Below, piece after piece: positions 42,980-51,530 of a DNA stretch of 56,165 bases (within the stretch, counting starts at the first letter, position 1; each line of letters begins with the position of its first letter). Source of the DNA: Sphaerisporangium sp. (GTDB lineage: Bacteria > Actinomycetota > Actinomycetes > Streptosporangiales > Streptosporangiaceae); assembly GCA_025964675.1 (NCBI GenBank), contig JAOPYI010000241.1, forward strand, positions 1 to 56,165. Direction: 5' to 3'. The position numbers and the translations under genes are program-made. The notes under the pieces were generated by a model. The model searched no databases, was not told the DNA's origin, and saw only the letters and a program-made list of their open reading frames with translations.

Positions 42980-43894
42980 GTGTCTTCTTCGTTGCCGCGT
43001 CGTCTCGCGCTGCTCGTCGCGTCCATCGTGCTGAGCGGTGCCGCCACTGCGGGCTGCACGAGGGGCACGGCGGACGACGGACGCGCCCCCCTTCCTGGGC
43101 ACACGCCCCCGTCGGAATCCCCCAAGGCCAAGGACGACTTCCCCTCCGCGGAGACCACCGGCCTGCGTCCGGGTCCCTCGCTCAGGAAGGTCGGCGAAGT
43201 GAACGTCCTGCGGCCGGGAGCCGTGGTCGAGAACCTCGAAGTGCACGGAAAGCTCAACATCAAGGCCGACAACGTGACGGTTCGCAACGTGCGGGTGATC
43301 GGCGAAGGCGACTGGTCGATCATCCAGGCGAAGGGCGCGTCCGGCGCGGTGATCGAAGACTGCGAGATCTCCGGTGACGGTGTCGTCAGGGCCCAGTGGG
43401 GTGTCCTGAACCAGGGGGGCGACATCACAGTGCGGCGCGCGAACATCCACACCGTGGCGAACTCCATCGGCACCGGCCAGGGGCTGATCGAAGACTCCTA
43501 CATGTACGACTTCAAGAAGTATCCCGGCGATCATGTGACCGGACCCCAGATCAACGGATCCCCCGAAAAGGGGCAGACCCTGACGATCCGCCACAACACC
43601 ATCCTGAACCAGATCTCGCAGACGTCGGCGATCTCGATCTATCAGGACTTCAGCCGCGCACATGACGTGCTTATCGAGCGCAATCTGCTCGGCGGCGGGG
43701 GCTACACGATCTACGGCGGAAAGGGGAAGTTCGGCACGCCGACGAACATCCGCATCGTGGGCAACGTCTTCACCCGCCGCCTGTTCCCGAAGGGCGGTTT
43801 CTGGGGACCGCTGGCCTACTTCGACGCCAAGGGCCAGGGAAACCTCTTCGAGAACAACGTATGGGAAGGCACAGGCGAGCCCATCGCCCCCTGA
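42980..43894 (+). CDS. Lipoprotein right-handed beta-helix protein
   Basis: 304 residues. Signal with lipobox in LSGAATAGC, so lipid-anchored outside. A short Pro-rich spacer leads to a right-handed parallel beta-helix from about residue 70, with EVHGKLNIKADNVTVRN, VLNQGGDITVRRANIHT, GLIEDSYMYD and GGGYTIYGGKGKFG. These match, nearly turn for turn, the beta-helix at 29088-30893, which carries an extra DUF4082 domain. Pectate-lyase-like folds bind or cleave polysaccharides; no catalytic set can be assigned. GTG 42980 with GGAG upstream. Its stop abuts the stop of the convergent gene inside TGATCA. Confidence 0.88.
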   Translation: MSSSLPRRLALLVASIVLSGAATAGCTRGTADDGRAPLPGHTPPSESPKAKDDFPSAETTGLRPGPSLRKVGEVNVLRPGAVVENLEVHGKLNIKADNVTVRNVRVIGEGDWSIIQAKGASGAVIEDCEISGDGVVRAQWGVLNQGGDITVRRANIHTVANSIGTGQGLIEDSYMYDFKKYPGDHVTGPQINGSPEKGQTLTIRHNTILNQISQTSAISIYQDFSRAHDVLIERNLLGGGGYTIYGGKGKFGTPTNIRIVGNVFTRRLFPKGGFWGPLAYFDAKGQGNLFENNVWEGTGEPIAP

Positions 43895-44908
43895 TCACGT
43901 CGCAGCGGGCGAGTACGCATCCCGCAGGAGGAGCTCCGGCCGTCCTGAACCATCGGCCGGCACCCTCCACACGTCCGAACTGTCGCCCCGCAGCCTGCTG
44001 TACATCACCGTCTGAGCGTCGAGCCATGCCACCTGGTCATCCACGTTCGCCGGCTCGGCGAGCGCCCTCTCACGGCCGGTCCGGAGGTCGAGCATGTGCA
44101 GGCGCCATGGGTCGGTGAAGCTACTGGTCCGCTTCTTGTAGACCACCCGGGTGCCGTCCGGGGACAGCGACGGGCACTCGGCGTTCTCCCGGAGAACCCG
44201 CACGCGCCGCTTGGCGAAGTCGCCCTCGACCAGGTAGGTCCTGCCTTCGGTGGACACCGTGGCGTAGAAGCGGTTGTCGTCCGAGGCGAAGGTCACACCC
44301 CAGTAGTTCAGGTCTGGCGCCCTGTAGTTACGCCCGTCCTTCTCAAGCGTGAAGTCCTCCAGGCTCTTGACGAGCGTGCCCGTACGGGTGTCGAGGATCC
44401 CCGCGCGCGTGGACAAGCCGACGCTCAGGTAGGAGTCACCCGCGGCGAAGAAGGTCCAGGCCACCATCCGCCCGCTCGCGGACACCCGCGCCCTGCTGGG
44501 GATTCCGGACAGAGCGACCCGCCGCACCTCGCGGAGATGGTCGTCGACCACGATGGCCTCGGACCGGGTGACCAGCCCGTTGGTGACGCGCAGGCACAGA
44601 CCCGTACCCGCCGCCGCGTAGAACCGCTTGCAGCGGAGGCCTGTGGAGCGCGGCTGCCCCTCTCCGCTCGCCGGCACCGCGAGCACCAACCCGCTGTCCG
44701 GCGAGGGCCCCGCCCGCACCATGAGCAGATCCCCCCGCTCGAGAGCCGTCTCACGCGGCGCCGGGCTGGAGCTCGGGGCCGCCCGCGGAGCGACGGCCGC
44801 GGCCGACCTGGCCCGCAGGACGTAAACCACCGCCGCGGCCCCGAACAACAGCACAGCGATCACCAGGATCGCGACCCGCGTGCGCCCAGACAGAGCTGAC
44901 ACGTTCAT
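43895..44908 (-). CDS. Membrane-anchored beta-propeller-like protein
   Basis: 337 residues. An N-terminal anchor (VAILVIAVLLFGAAAVVYVL) precedes a Ser/Pro/Ala linker. The rest is repeated blade-like units (GLVLAVPASG, VSASGRMVAWTFF, PSLSPDGTRVVYKK, DSSDVWRVPADGSG), as in TolB/WD40-like propellers. It probably faces outward and binds a protein or glycan; no enzyme motif is seen. ATG 44908 overlaps the acetyltransferase stop by 4 bp, so the two are one operon. Confidence 0.8.
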   Translation of the reverse strand: MNVSALSGRTRVAILVIAVLLFGAAAVVYVLRARSAAAVAPRAAPSSSPAPRETALERGDLLMVRAGPSPDSGLVLAVPASGEGQPRSTGLRCKRFYAAAGTGLCLRVTNGLVTRSEAIVVDDHLREVRRVALSGIPSRARVSASGRMVAWTFFAAGDSYLSVGLSTRAGILDTRTGTLVKSLEDFTLEKDGRNYRAPDLNYWGVTFASDDNRFYATVSTEGRTYLVEGDFAKRRVRVLRENAECPSLSPDGTRVVYKKRTSSFTDPWRLHMLDLRTGRERALAEPANVDDQVAWLDAQTVMYSRLRGDSSDVWRVPADGSGRPELLLRDAYSPAAT

Positions 44909-45501
44909 ATCGGCCCACTCAGGTGGCCGTCGTGCTCGGCGTACATCTCGCCTGTCTCCGGGCAGCGCCAGCTCCCCGTAGACGCCTCCCGCAGCGTCAC
45001 CCCAGCGCGGCCCACCCAGCCGATACGGCGGGCGGGGACGCCCGCGACGAGCGCGAAGTCGGGAACGTCTCTGGTCACCACGGCTCCCGCGGCGACCAAG
45101 GCGTGGCGGCCGATCGTACGCCCGGCGACGATCACGGCACGTGCCCCGATGGAGGCTCCCGCGCGGACCACCACGCCCTGGGCGGTCCAGTCGCCGTCGC
45201 GCTTGAGACCGCCCTCGACGTCGGTCGAGCGGGGGAAGACGTCGTTGGTGAGAACGGCGGCCGGCCCGATGAAGACACCGTCCTCGAGCACAGCGGGCTC
45301 GTACACCAGGGAGTAGTTCTGCAGCTTGACCCGGTCGCCTATCTGGACGCCCGGCCCGACGTACGCGCCCCGCCCGAGTATGCATCCCTCGCCAAGCACG
45401 GCCTGCTCGCGGACCTGGGCGAGGTGCCAGATCACGCTGCCCGAGCCGATCTTGGCGCTCGGGTCGACGTCGGCGGTGGGCGCTATTCGCGCTTCGGTCA
45501 T
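44905..45501 (-). CDS. WbpD/WlbB-like hexapeptide N-acetyltransferase
   Basis: 198 residues, left-handed beta-helix. IAPTADVDPSAKIGSGSVIW, then GRGAYVGPGVQIGDRVKLQN, VYEPAVLEDGVFIGPAAVLT and GVPARRIGWVGR closely follow WbpD/WlbB and FdtC/QdtC, which acetylate the 3-amino group of nucleotide sugars. ATG 45501 has GGAG six bases upstream; longer frames opening at 46269 read antisense to the next gene. The likely amine substrate comes from one of the two DegT aminotransferases about 6-11 kb away. Confidence 0.91.
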   Translation of the reverse strand: MTEARIAPTADVDPSAKIGSGSVIWHLAQVREQAVLGEGCILGRGAYVGPGVQIGDRVKLQNYSLVYEPAVLEDGVFIGPAAVLTNDVFPRSTDVEGGLKRDGDWTAQGVVVRAGASIGARAVIVAGRTIGRHALVAAGAVVTRDVPDFALVAGVPARRIGWVGRAGVTLREASTGSWRCPETGEMYAEHDGHLSGPI

Positions 45502-45534
45502 CGAGACTCCATTGAGGGTGAATACTTCGGAACT

Positions 45535-46377
45535 ATGCCAAGCGCGAGCGTCATCATCCCGGCCCACAACGAGGCCCGGGTAATCGGCCGGCTCCTTTCG
45601 CGCCTGCTGGAGCAGGCGACTCCGGGCGAGCTCGACGTGGTGGTCGTGGCCAACGGCTGCGACGACGACACCGCGTCGGTAGCCCGTGGCCACGGCGTCC
45701 GCGTGATCGAGACGGCGATCCCCTCCAAGAGGGAGGCGCTGCGCCTCGGCGACGAGGCCGCCGACAGCCATCCCCGGATCTACGTGGACGCCGATGTCGA
45801 GGTGGGCACCGCCGACGTCCGCGCCCTCCGTGACGCTCTCCTGGACCGCTCCACTGGGACACTTGCGGCCGCTCCGGAGAGGGCCCTGGTACTCCAGGAC
45901 CGGCCATGGCCGGTCCGCGCCTACTACGCCGTGTGGAACCGCCTCCCCGCCGTACGCGAAGGGCTGTTCGGCAGGGGCGTGATCGCGGTGTCCGAGGAGG
46001 GCAACCGCCGCATCATGGACCTTCCTCCGGTCATGGGAGACGACCTCGCGGCCTCGCTCGCCTTCACGCCCGGCGAGCGGAAGGTGGTGCGCACGGCTCA
46101 CGCGGTCATCCACCCGCCGCGGACCCTCGGCGACCTGATGAGGCGCCGGGTCCGCGCCGTGACGGTCGTCGCGGAGATCGAGCAGGGCCCCATAGCGGGG
46201 CAGGAGGCCCGTACGGGGCTTCGCGACCTGCTTGCCATCGGCGGGCGCGCGCCGTGGCTCCTGCCCCACCTCGGCGTCTTCCTTGCCATCACGCTTGTCG
46301 CCCGGGCCAGGGCGCGCCGTGCCGTACGGGCGAAGGACTACACGACATGGCTGCGTGACGAGAGCAGCAGGACCTGA
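45535..46377 (+). CDS. Glycosyltransferase family 2
   Basis: 280 residues, GT-A fold. SVIIPAHNEARVIGRLL at the N terminus, VVVVANGCDDDTASVA, and the metal site YVDADVEV. The C-terminal part ends in a hydrophobic, probably membrane-associated helix (LLPHLGVFLAITLVARA). ATG 45535 is only 33 bases from the divergent acetyltransferase start, so both promoters must overlap or one gene is leaderless. Sugar specificity is unknown. Confidence 0.9.
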   Translation: MPSASVIIPAHNEARVIGRLLSRLLEQATPGELDVVVVANGCDDDTASVARGHGVRVIETAIPSKREALRLGDEAADSHPRIYVDADVEVGTADVRALRDALLDRSTGTLAAAPERALVLQDRPWPVRAYYAVWNRLPAVREGLFGRGVIAVSEEGNRRIMDLPPVMGDDLAASLAFTPGERKVVRTAHAVIHPPRTLGDLMRRRVRAVTVVAEIEQGPIAGQEARTGLRDLLAIGGRAPWLLPHLGVFLAITLVARARARRAVRAKDYTTWLRDESSRT

Positions 46378-46381
46378 GCTC

Positions 46382-47140
46382 TCAGCCCTTGCTCCGGCCC
46401 TGGACGTACTCCTTCACCACCATCCAGGCGAACCTGGTGTTGGTCGACACGTAGCGCGGCCCGAGCCGGAGCGGTTCCTGCAGGAACCTGTAGAGCCATT
46501 CCATGCCGAGCTTCTGCCACAGGGCGGGAGCCCGGCGCACCTTCCCGGCCAGCACGTCGAACGACCCGCCGACCCCGTGGATCACCCCCGCGTGGATGTC
46601 CGTGGCGAACCGCGCGAGGAAGATCTCCTTCTTCGGAGACGTCATGCCGAGGAACAGCAGGTCGGGCTTGGCCTCCCCGATCCGCGCGGCGACATCGGAA
46701 GCCTGGTCATCGGTGAAGTAGCCGTCACGGGCCCCGGCGACCTCCAGGCCCGGATAGCGACGGCCAACCTCGGCGACCAACCGTTCGAGGACCTCGGGCC
46801 GGGCCCCCAGGAAGTACGCGCGGTACGACCGCCTGGCGCCCTCTTCCATCAGAGAGGTGAACAGATCGATGCCGGCCACCCGCTCGGGAAGCGGTCGGCC
46901 GAGGAACCGGGAGGCCCACACCACGGACTGGCCGTCGGCCACGACGAGGTCGCACGAGGTCACGGAGTCGCGCAGCAGTTCGTCGTGGCTCATGTTGACG
47001 GCCTTCGCCGCGTTCACCACGCCGATGGTGAGGCTCTCCCTGTTCTCGACGGCCTCAACGCACCGGGCGATGGTCTGCTCCATGGTCAGAGCGTCCAGGG
47101 ACATCCCCAGAAGCGCCCTGCGCGGCGCCACGCCGCTCAC
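46382..47140 (-). CDS. WecG/TagA/CpsF-family glycosyltransferase
   Basis: 252 residues, GT26. Typical segments are GVVNAAKAVNMSHDELL, VVADGQSVVWASRFLG, AYFLGARPEVLERL and DLLFLGMTSPKKEIFL. The family adds the second sugar (ManNAcA, ManNAc or similar) to an undecaprenyl-linked primer. GTG 47140 overlaps the previous stop as GTGA; a longer frame from 47218 lies inside that gene. Last gene of the long minus-strand operon. Confidence 0.92.
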   Translation of the reverse strand: MSGVAPRRALLGMSLDALTMEQTIARCVEAVENRESLTIGVVNAAKAVNMSHDELLRDSVTSCDLVVADGQSVVWASRFLGRPLPERVAGIDLFTSLMEEGARRSYRAYFLGARPEVLERLVAEVGRRYPGLEVAGARDGYFTDDQASDVAARIGEAKPDLLFLGMTSPKKEIFLARFATDIHAGVIHGVGGSFDVLAGKVRRAPALWQKLGMEWLYRFLQEPLRLGPRYVSTNTRFAWMVVKEYVQGRSKG

Positions 47141-48321
47141 GCCCGCTTCCCGGGGGTGTCGCGGGGCAGCCAGAACCGCCATGCGTAGAGCAGCCAGCCC
47201 AGCTCGTAGGGACGGCACTCGCGGTCGACGGCGAGCGGCGGGTAGATGCGGTCGAGGACCCCGATACGCGAGCCCTGGTTGATCGCGCTGGCCACCGCCC
47301 GCACGCCTCGCACGATCTTCTTCGGGTCGTCCCTGGCTGCCTTTCGCCAGGTCAGGTCGAGCTCCTCGATGATCAGCTCGTCGTCGATCTCGGGCCGGGA
47401 CGTCATCCAGTGAAGGCCGAGCGCGATCTGCTTCATATAAGAGGTGCCGCCCGCGTCAGCGAGGTCGAGCAGCGCCATCGGGGCCATCGAGAGCTGATGA
47501 ACGCTGTAGACGGGGTAGCCCTCGACCACTCCCCCCGTACGCGCGTCGTAATGCCACCACCACTGGCCCTGCGGCCCCTGGGCCGTGCAGATGCCCGCGG
47601 CGATCTGCTCGGCGGCCTTCAGTGCGGCGTCGTCGCCGGTGTGGGCGTGCAGGCGCGCGAGGGCCTGCAGCGGGTACACCTGGTCGGCGAAGCAGCCGAC
47701 GTGAGCCCGGTACCAGGAAGCGGGGCCGATGACGTGCCGGTAGAGCCGGTCGTCACCGAGGCCGGTGAGCAGCCTGCCCTGGGCGTGGTCAAGCCGGCTG
47801 TCCAGATCCGGGGCACCGCTGGCCACCCGGTGTGCGGCGACCAGGGCGGCCAGCGCCCACGACGCCTCGACCGTGTAGACGGGGTCACCGGCGTGCAGCC
47901 TGGCTTCGAGCTCCGCCAGCCGGTGGAGGCTCCTGTCGAGCTCCGGGTGGCCGGCCTCGGCCGCCGCCCACGCGATGAGCGCCGCGTCACCCAGGTTGCC
48001 GACGTCCGGCAGGCCCTTGATCAGGTTCCCGACCAGGTCGAGGACGGTGTCCCCCGCCAGAGCGACTCGTTGCGCCTCCTCTGGCAGCGCCGCCACGCCG
48101 AGGGCGACGATGGCGCTGTAGCGCACGCTGCGCCCCTCGGGGACGGCCGTCCAGCGCCCGTCGTCCTCCAGCCTGCCTCGCCTGGTGAAGACGAACTCAC
48201 CATTGACGTAACCGGGAGGAAGCCCGCGGACCGACAGGTCGACCATACGGCCGACGAGCTCGGCTGCGGGTGCATCGATCTCGGCGAGCGCACCGAGACG
48301 ACCCTCATGGCGAGTCATCAC
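47137..48321 (-). CDS. Unidentified protein, probable alpha/alpha-toroid fold
   Basis: 394 residues, mostly helical, no membrane segment or signal. Repeated helical pairs (AALIAWAAAEAGHPELDRSL, VEASWALAALVAAHRV, QVYPLQALARLHAHTGDD) and aromatic stretches (GQWWWHYDARTGGVVEGYPVYS) recall (alpha/alpha)6-barrel glycosidases, epimerases or lyases. No catalytic residues can be named. It is coupled by 4 bp to the WecG/TagA gene, so it may act on the lipid-linked sugar or nucleotide sugar. GTG 48321 and ATG 48318 are both possible. 52 bases separate it from the preceding gene, the only real gap in this operon. Confidence 0.65.
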   Translation of the reverse strand: MMTRHEGRLGALAEIDAPAAELVGRMVDLSVRGLPPGYVNGEFVFTRRGRLEDDGRWTAVPEGRSVRYSAIVALGVAALPEEAQRVALAGDTVLDLVGNLIKGLPDVGNLGDAALIAWAAAEAGHPELDRSLHRLAELEARLHAGDPVYTVEASWALAALVAAHRVASGAPDLDSRLDHAQGRLLTGLGDDRLYRHVIGPASWYRAHVGCFADQVYPLQALARLHAHTGDDAALKAAEQIAAGICTAQGPQGQWWWHYDARTGGVVEGYPVYSVHQLSMAPMALLDLADAGGTSYMKQIALGLHWMTSRPEIDDELIIEELDLTWRKAARDDPKKIVRGVRAVASAINQGSRIGVLDRIYPPLAVDRECRPYELGWLLYAWRFWLPRDTPGKRA

Positions 48322-48373
48322 TCACCCCCCAAACTTGCATTAAGAGACCCAATGTGACTGTGAAGATGACGTT

Positions 48374-49318
48374 TCATGATTTCCGGGCATCCCAGCCTCC
48401 GCGCCAGGTGTCGCGGAGCGCCCACAACTCGGCCCAGTCTCCGCGCTGGGCCATGGGACGTCCCTGCCGCTCGATATCCGGAGGGGCCACGCGACGGCTC
48501 AGCGTCGCCCTGAGCCAGACGCCGAACAGCATCATGGAGGCACCCAGAGCTCGCAGCCCGCGAGGGAAGTGCCGGCGGACCACGGTCACCTTGCCCGTGA
48601 ACAGGAGCGCCAGCTTGTCCAGGCTCGACGAGGACATGCCACCTGGGTGCACGAACACGGCACGGTCGGTCACCATGGGCCGGTAGCCGGCGCCCCGGAC
48701 CCGCAGGCACAGGTCGGCGTCCTCCCCGTACATGAAGATGCGGGTGTCGAACCCGCCCACCTCATCCCAGGCACGGCGGCTGATGAGCATCAGCGCCCCG
48801 GTGACGATCGGCACCTGCCGCTCGCCATCCCACGTCGTCGGGGACTCCGGATCGAACAGGGGCCGGCCCGGGAAGACCGTGGACAGGCCCGTGGCGAAGC
48901 AGAACACCGACCACGGCGTGGGCCGCCCCCACCAGGACCTGGGGTCGTTCTCGCCGGCTTCGGTGACGCAGCGACCGCCGATGATCCCGGCCCGGGGATG
49001 GCGTTCCGCGCAGTCGAGCAGCTCCGTCAGCGCCTCGGGCTGGACCTCCGCGTCGGGGTTCACGAAGACGAGATAGCGCCCTCCTGCCACCTCGGCTCCG
49101 GCCACACAGCCCTCGGCGAAACCCCCGTTCACGTTTCTGGCGACGACTCTGGCCCACGGAGCGGCGGCTCTGGCCGCCTCCACGGTGTCGTCGGGGGACT
49201 TGTTGTCGACGACGATCACCTCGGCGTCCAGGGCCTTGACCGCCCGCTCCACCGCCGCGAGGCAGCGGGCGATGTACCCGCTGCTCCGGTAGGTGACGAT
49301 GATCACAGACAGGTTCAT
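48374..49318 (-). CDS. Glycosyltransferase family 2 (rhamnosyltransferase-like)
   Basis: 314 residues, GT-A fold. LSVIIVTYRSSGYIARCLAA, VVDNKSPDDTVEAA, NVNGGFAEGC and FVNPDAEV (metal/donor site) match WbbL-like rhamnosyltransferases; FMYGEDADLCLRVR is the typical later motif. With rmlABD directly upstream, dTDP-rhamnose is the likely donor. ATG 49318 overlaps the MFS stop by 4 bp. Confidence 0.9.
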   Translation of the reverse strand: MNLSVIIVTYRSSGYIARCLAAVERAVKALDAEVIVVDNKSPDDTVEAARAAAPWARVVARNVNGGFAEGCVAGAEVAGGRYLVFVNPDAEVQPEALTELLDCAERHPRAGIIGGRCVTEAGENDPRSWWGRPTPWSVFCFATGLSTVFPGRPLFDPESPTTWDGERQVPIVTGALMLISRRAWDEVGGFDTRIFMYGEDADLCLRVRGAGYRPMVTDRAVFVHPGGMSSSSLDKLALLFTGKVTVVRRHFPRGLRALGASMMLFGVWLRATLSRRVAPPDIERQGRPMAQRGDWAELWALRDTWRGGWDARKS

Positions 49319-50658
49319 CCGCGCGCCTTCCTGAGCAACGGAACCGAGACGGCCAGCGCGACACCAAGGCCGGCCGCCATCACCTTCACGGCGGTCTCCG
49401 GCCCGCCGGCCATCCACAGCAGGCCGAAGGCCCATGAGGCGACCATCGTGCCGAGTGCCTGGCCGGTCTGCACGACGGCCAGGCCGGTGGCCCGCCGCTC
49501 CTCCGGCAGCAGAGGTCCGGCCAGGGCGCTGACCACGCCGTCGGTGGCCGCGTAGGACAGGCCGCGCAGAGCGAGGGCCACGACGAGGACCGCCGGGCCG
49601 GGCGGGAGCAGGAGCAGCCCGTAACAGGCCAGAAGGGCGAGGTATCCGCCGATCACGACCGTGGACCGGCCGACGCGGTCCGCCAGCCGCCCGAACGGCA
49701 CCGCGGCGACGAGGTAGGCGGCCGAGACCCCGACGGGGAGCAGGGGCAGCCAGCCCGCGTCGATCTCCAGCCTGCGCTGGAGCATCACGTACAGGAAGGA
49801 ATCACTGATGGTCGCGAGCGACAGCGGCAGCATCGCGACCATCACCCGGCGGAACGACCTCTCACCCAGTAGGTCCAGCGCCCCGCGCACCGACACCTTC
49901 GGCCGCTCGCCGACTCCGGCGCGTGCGCGTTCGCTCGCCGCTTGACGGCCACCGGCCCGCGTACGTTCGATGGCCACACCGCCTGGCTCACGCACGAACA
50001 GCACCAGGACCAGCACACCTATCACGGCCACGCAGGAGCTCACCACGAACACCGCGTCGTAGTCGTTGGCGCTGCCCACAGCGGCCACCACGCCGAAGGC
50101 GGCGAGCGGTCCCATGAGCGCACCGGCGGTGTCCATGGCGCGATGCAGCCCGAAGGCGCGGCCCTGTGCCTCGGGCGGGGCACTCAGCGAGATCATCGCG
50201 TCCCGTGGTGCCGTGCGGAGGCCTTTGCCCGCCCGGTCCACACCGATCACCAGGCCGATCAGCGGTACGGAACGGCCCACGAGCACGTAGCCGAGCTTGC
50301 AGACGGCCGACAGGGCATAGCCGGCGCCCGCCACGAGCTTGCGGCGGTGGAAGCGGTCGGCGACGTGCCCTCCCGCGAGACGCAGTACGGCGGTCGCACC
50401 CGTGTAGACGCCGTCCAGGAGGCCGAACTGCATCGGGCTGAGCCCGAGCTGGTAGATCAGGTAGAGCGGCAGGATCGCCGTCACCATCTCCGAGGAGACA
50501 TCGGTGAACAGGCTGACCGCGCCCAGCGCGACGACGTTTCCCGTGAGGATGCGCCCGAGCGCGCCTCCTCCGCCACGGCCTCGAGGAGCCCCGTTCTCCA
50601 CCGCGACGGGCAAGGAGTCCTTCTGGGAGTCGGCCCGCCGCGTCTCCGATAGGTACAT
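49315..50658 (-). CDS. Major facilitator superfamily transporter
   Basis: 447 residues, about 12 membrane helices. GGHVADRFHRRKLV is the loop 2-3 MFS motif, and RAFGLHRAMDTAGALMGPL the helix-5 region. The 30-residue N terminus and a central loop near residue 220 are Arg/Gly-rich. ATG 50658 overlaps the rmlD stop by 1 bp and the downstream glycosyltransferase by 4 bp, so it is embedded in the sugar operon. Substrate unknown; export of a glycan-related small molecule or an unrelated drug-efflux role are both possible. Confidence 0.88.
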   Translation of the reverse strand: MYLSETRRADSQKDSLPVAVENGAPRGRGGGGALGRILTGNVVALGAVSLFTDVSSEMVTAILPLYLIYQLGLSPMQFGLLDGVYTGATAVLRLAGGHVADRFHRRKLVAGAGYALSAVCKLGYVLVGRSVPLIGLVIGVDRAGKGLRTAPRDAMISLSAPPEAQGRAFGLHRAMDTAGALMGPLAAFGVVAAVGSANDYDAVFVVSSCVAVIGVLVLVLFVREPGGVAIERTRAGGRQAASERARAGVGERPKVSVRGALDLLGERSFRRVMVAMLPLSLATISDSFLYVMLQRRLEIDAGWLPLLPVGVSAAYLVAAVPFGRLADRVGRSTVVIGGYLALLACYGLLLLPPGPAVLVVALALRGLSYAATDGVVSALAGPLLPEERRATGLAVVQTGQALGTMVASWAFGLLWMAGGPETAVKVMAAGLGVALAVSVPLLRKARG

Positions 50659-51530
50659 CAGGCGTGGACTCCGACCATGGAGGGCCATGCGGCGTGCAGT
50701 GCGTCGCGCCAGTGGCGGATCGGGGACAGGCCCGCCGCGGCCCAGCGGTCGTGGCCGAGCACGCTGTAGGCGGGCCGGGGGGCCGGGCGGGCGAAGGCCG
50801 CGCCGCCGGTGGGCCTGACACGGCCGGGGTCGGCGCCGAGCAGCGTGAAGACCTCCCGGGCCAGGTCGTACCACGTCGCCTCGCCCGAGCTCGTGCCGTG
50901 GTAGACGCCGGGTGGCGCGTCGGCCCGCGCCAGCCGCAGCAGCTGCGCGGCGAGGTCAGCGGCCCAGGTGGGCTGGCCGAGCTGGTCGTCGACGACGTCG
51001 ACCGTCGCGCGTGCGCTCTCCATGGAGATCATCGTCTTGACGAAGTCGCGCCCGGCCGAGCCGTACAGCCAGGCGGTCCGCACGACGTACCCCGTCTCGG
51101 GCAGCAACCCGAGCACGGCGCGCTCGCCGGCGAGCTTGCTCCGGCCGTACGCGCTGACCGGCCTGGTCGGGGCGGTCTCGGCGTACGGCGTGTGCGCCGT
51201 GCCGTCGAAGACGTAGTCGGTAGAGATGTGGATCAGGCTCGCACCCGCGTCTGCGCACGCGAGGGCGAGCGCGCGCACGCCGCTGCCGTTCACCGCGAGC
51301 GCGTCGACCTCGTGGGTCTCGGCGTCGTCCACGGCCGTCCAGGCGGCGCAGTTGACGACGACATCGGGCTTCTCCCGGAGCACGACGTCGCGCACACCGT
51401 CGGGATAGCGCAGGTCGAGGCCGTCACGGCCGTACGGCAGGACGTCGGGGGCGGCCGGGTCGCTCGCCAGCTGGGCGAGCAGGGCGGTCCCGAGCATGCC
51501 GCTCGCGCCCGTGACCAGGACGCGGTTCAC
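50658..51530 (-). CDS. rmlD: dTDP-4-dehydrorhamnose reductase
   Basis: Last step of dTDP-L-rhamnose synthesis, 290 residues. NADPH motif VTGASGMLGTALL; NCAAWTAVDDAE, HISTDYVFDG and YGRSKLAGE (catalytic Y and K) are diagnostic. GTG 51530 overlaps the rmlB stop as GTGA. Its TGA overlaps the MFS start. Confidence 0.95.
   Translation of the reverse strand: MNRVLVTGASGMLGTALLAQLASDPAAPDVLPYGRDGLDLRYPDGVRDVVLREKPDVVVNCAAWTAVDDAETHEVDALAVNGSGVRALALACADAGASLIHISTDYVFDGTAHTPYAETAPTRPVSAYGRSKLAGERAVLGLLPETGYVVRTAWLYGSAGRDFVKTMISMESARATVDVVDDQLGQPTWAADLAAQLLRLARADAPPGVYHGTSSGEATWYDLAREVFTLLGADPGRVRPTGGAAFARPAPRPAYSVLGHDRWAAAGLSPIRHWRDALHAAWPSMVGVHA

Noticed and set aside
20882-46377. Sialic acid (neu) biosynthesis locus
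   Set aside because: A NeuD-like acetyltransferase and a CMAH-like fusion are present, but there is no NeuA, NeuB or NeuC-like gene.
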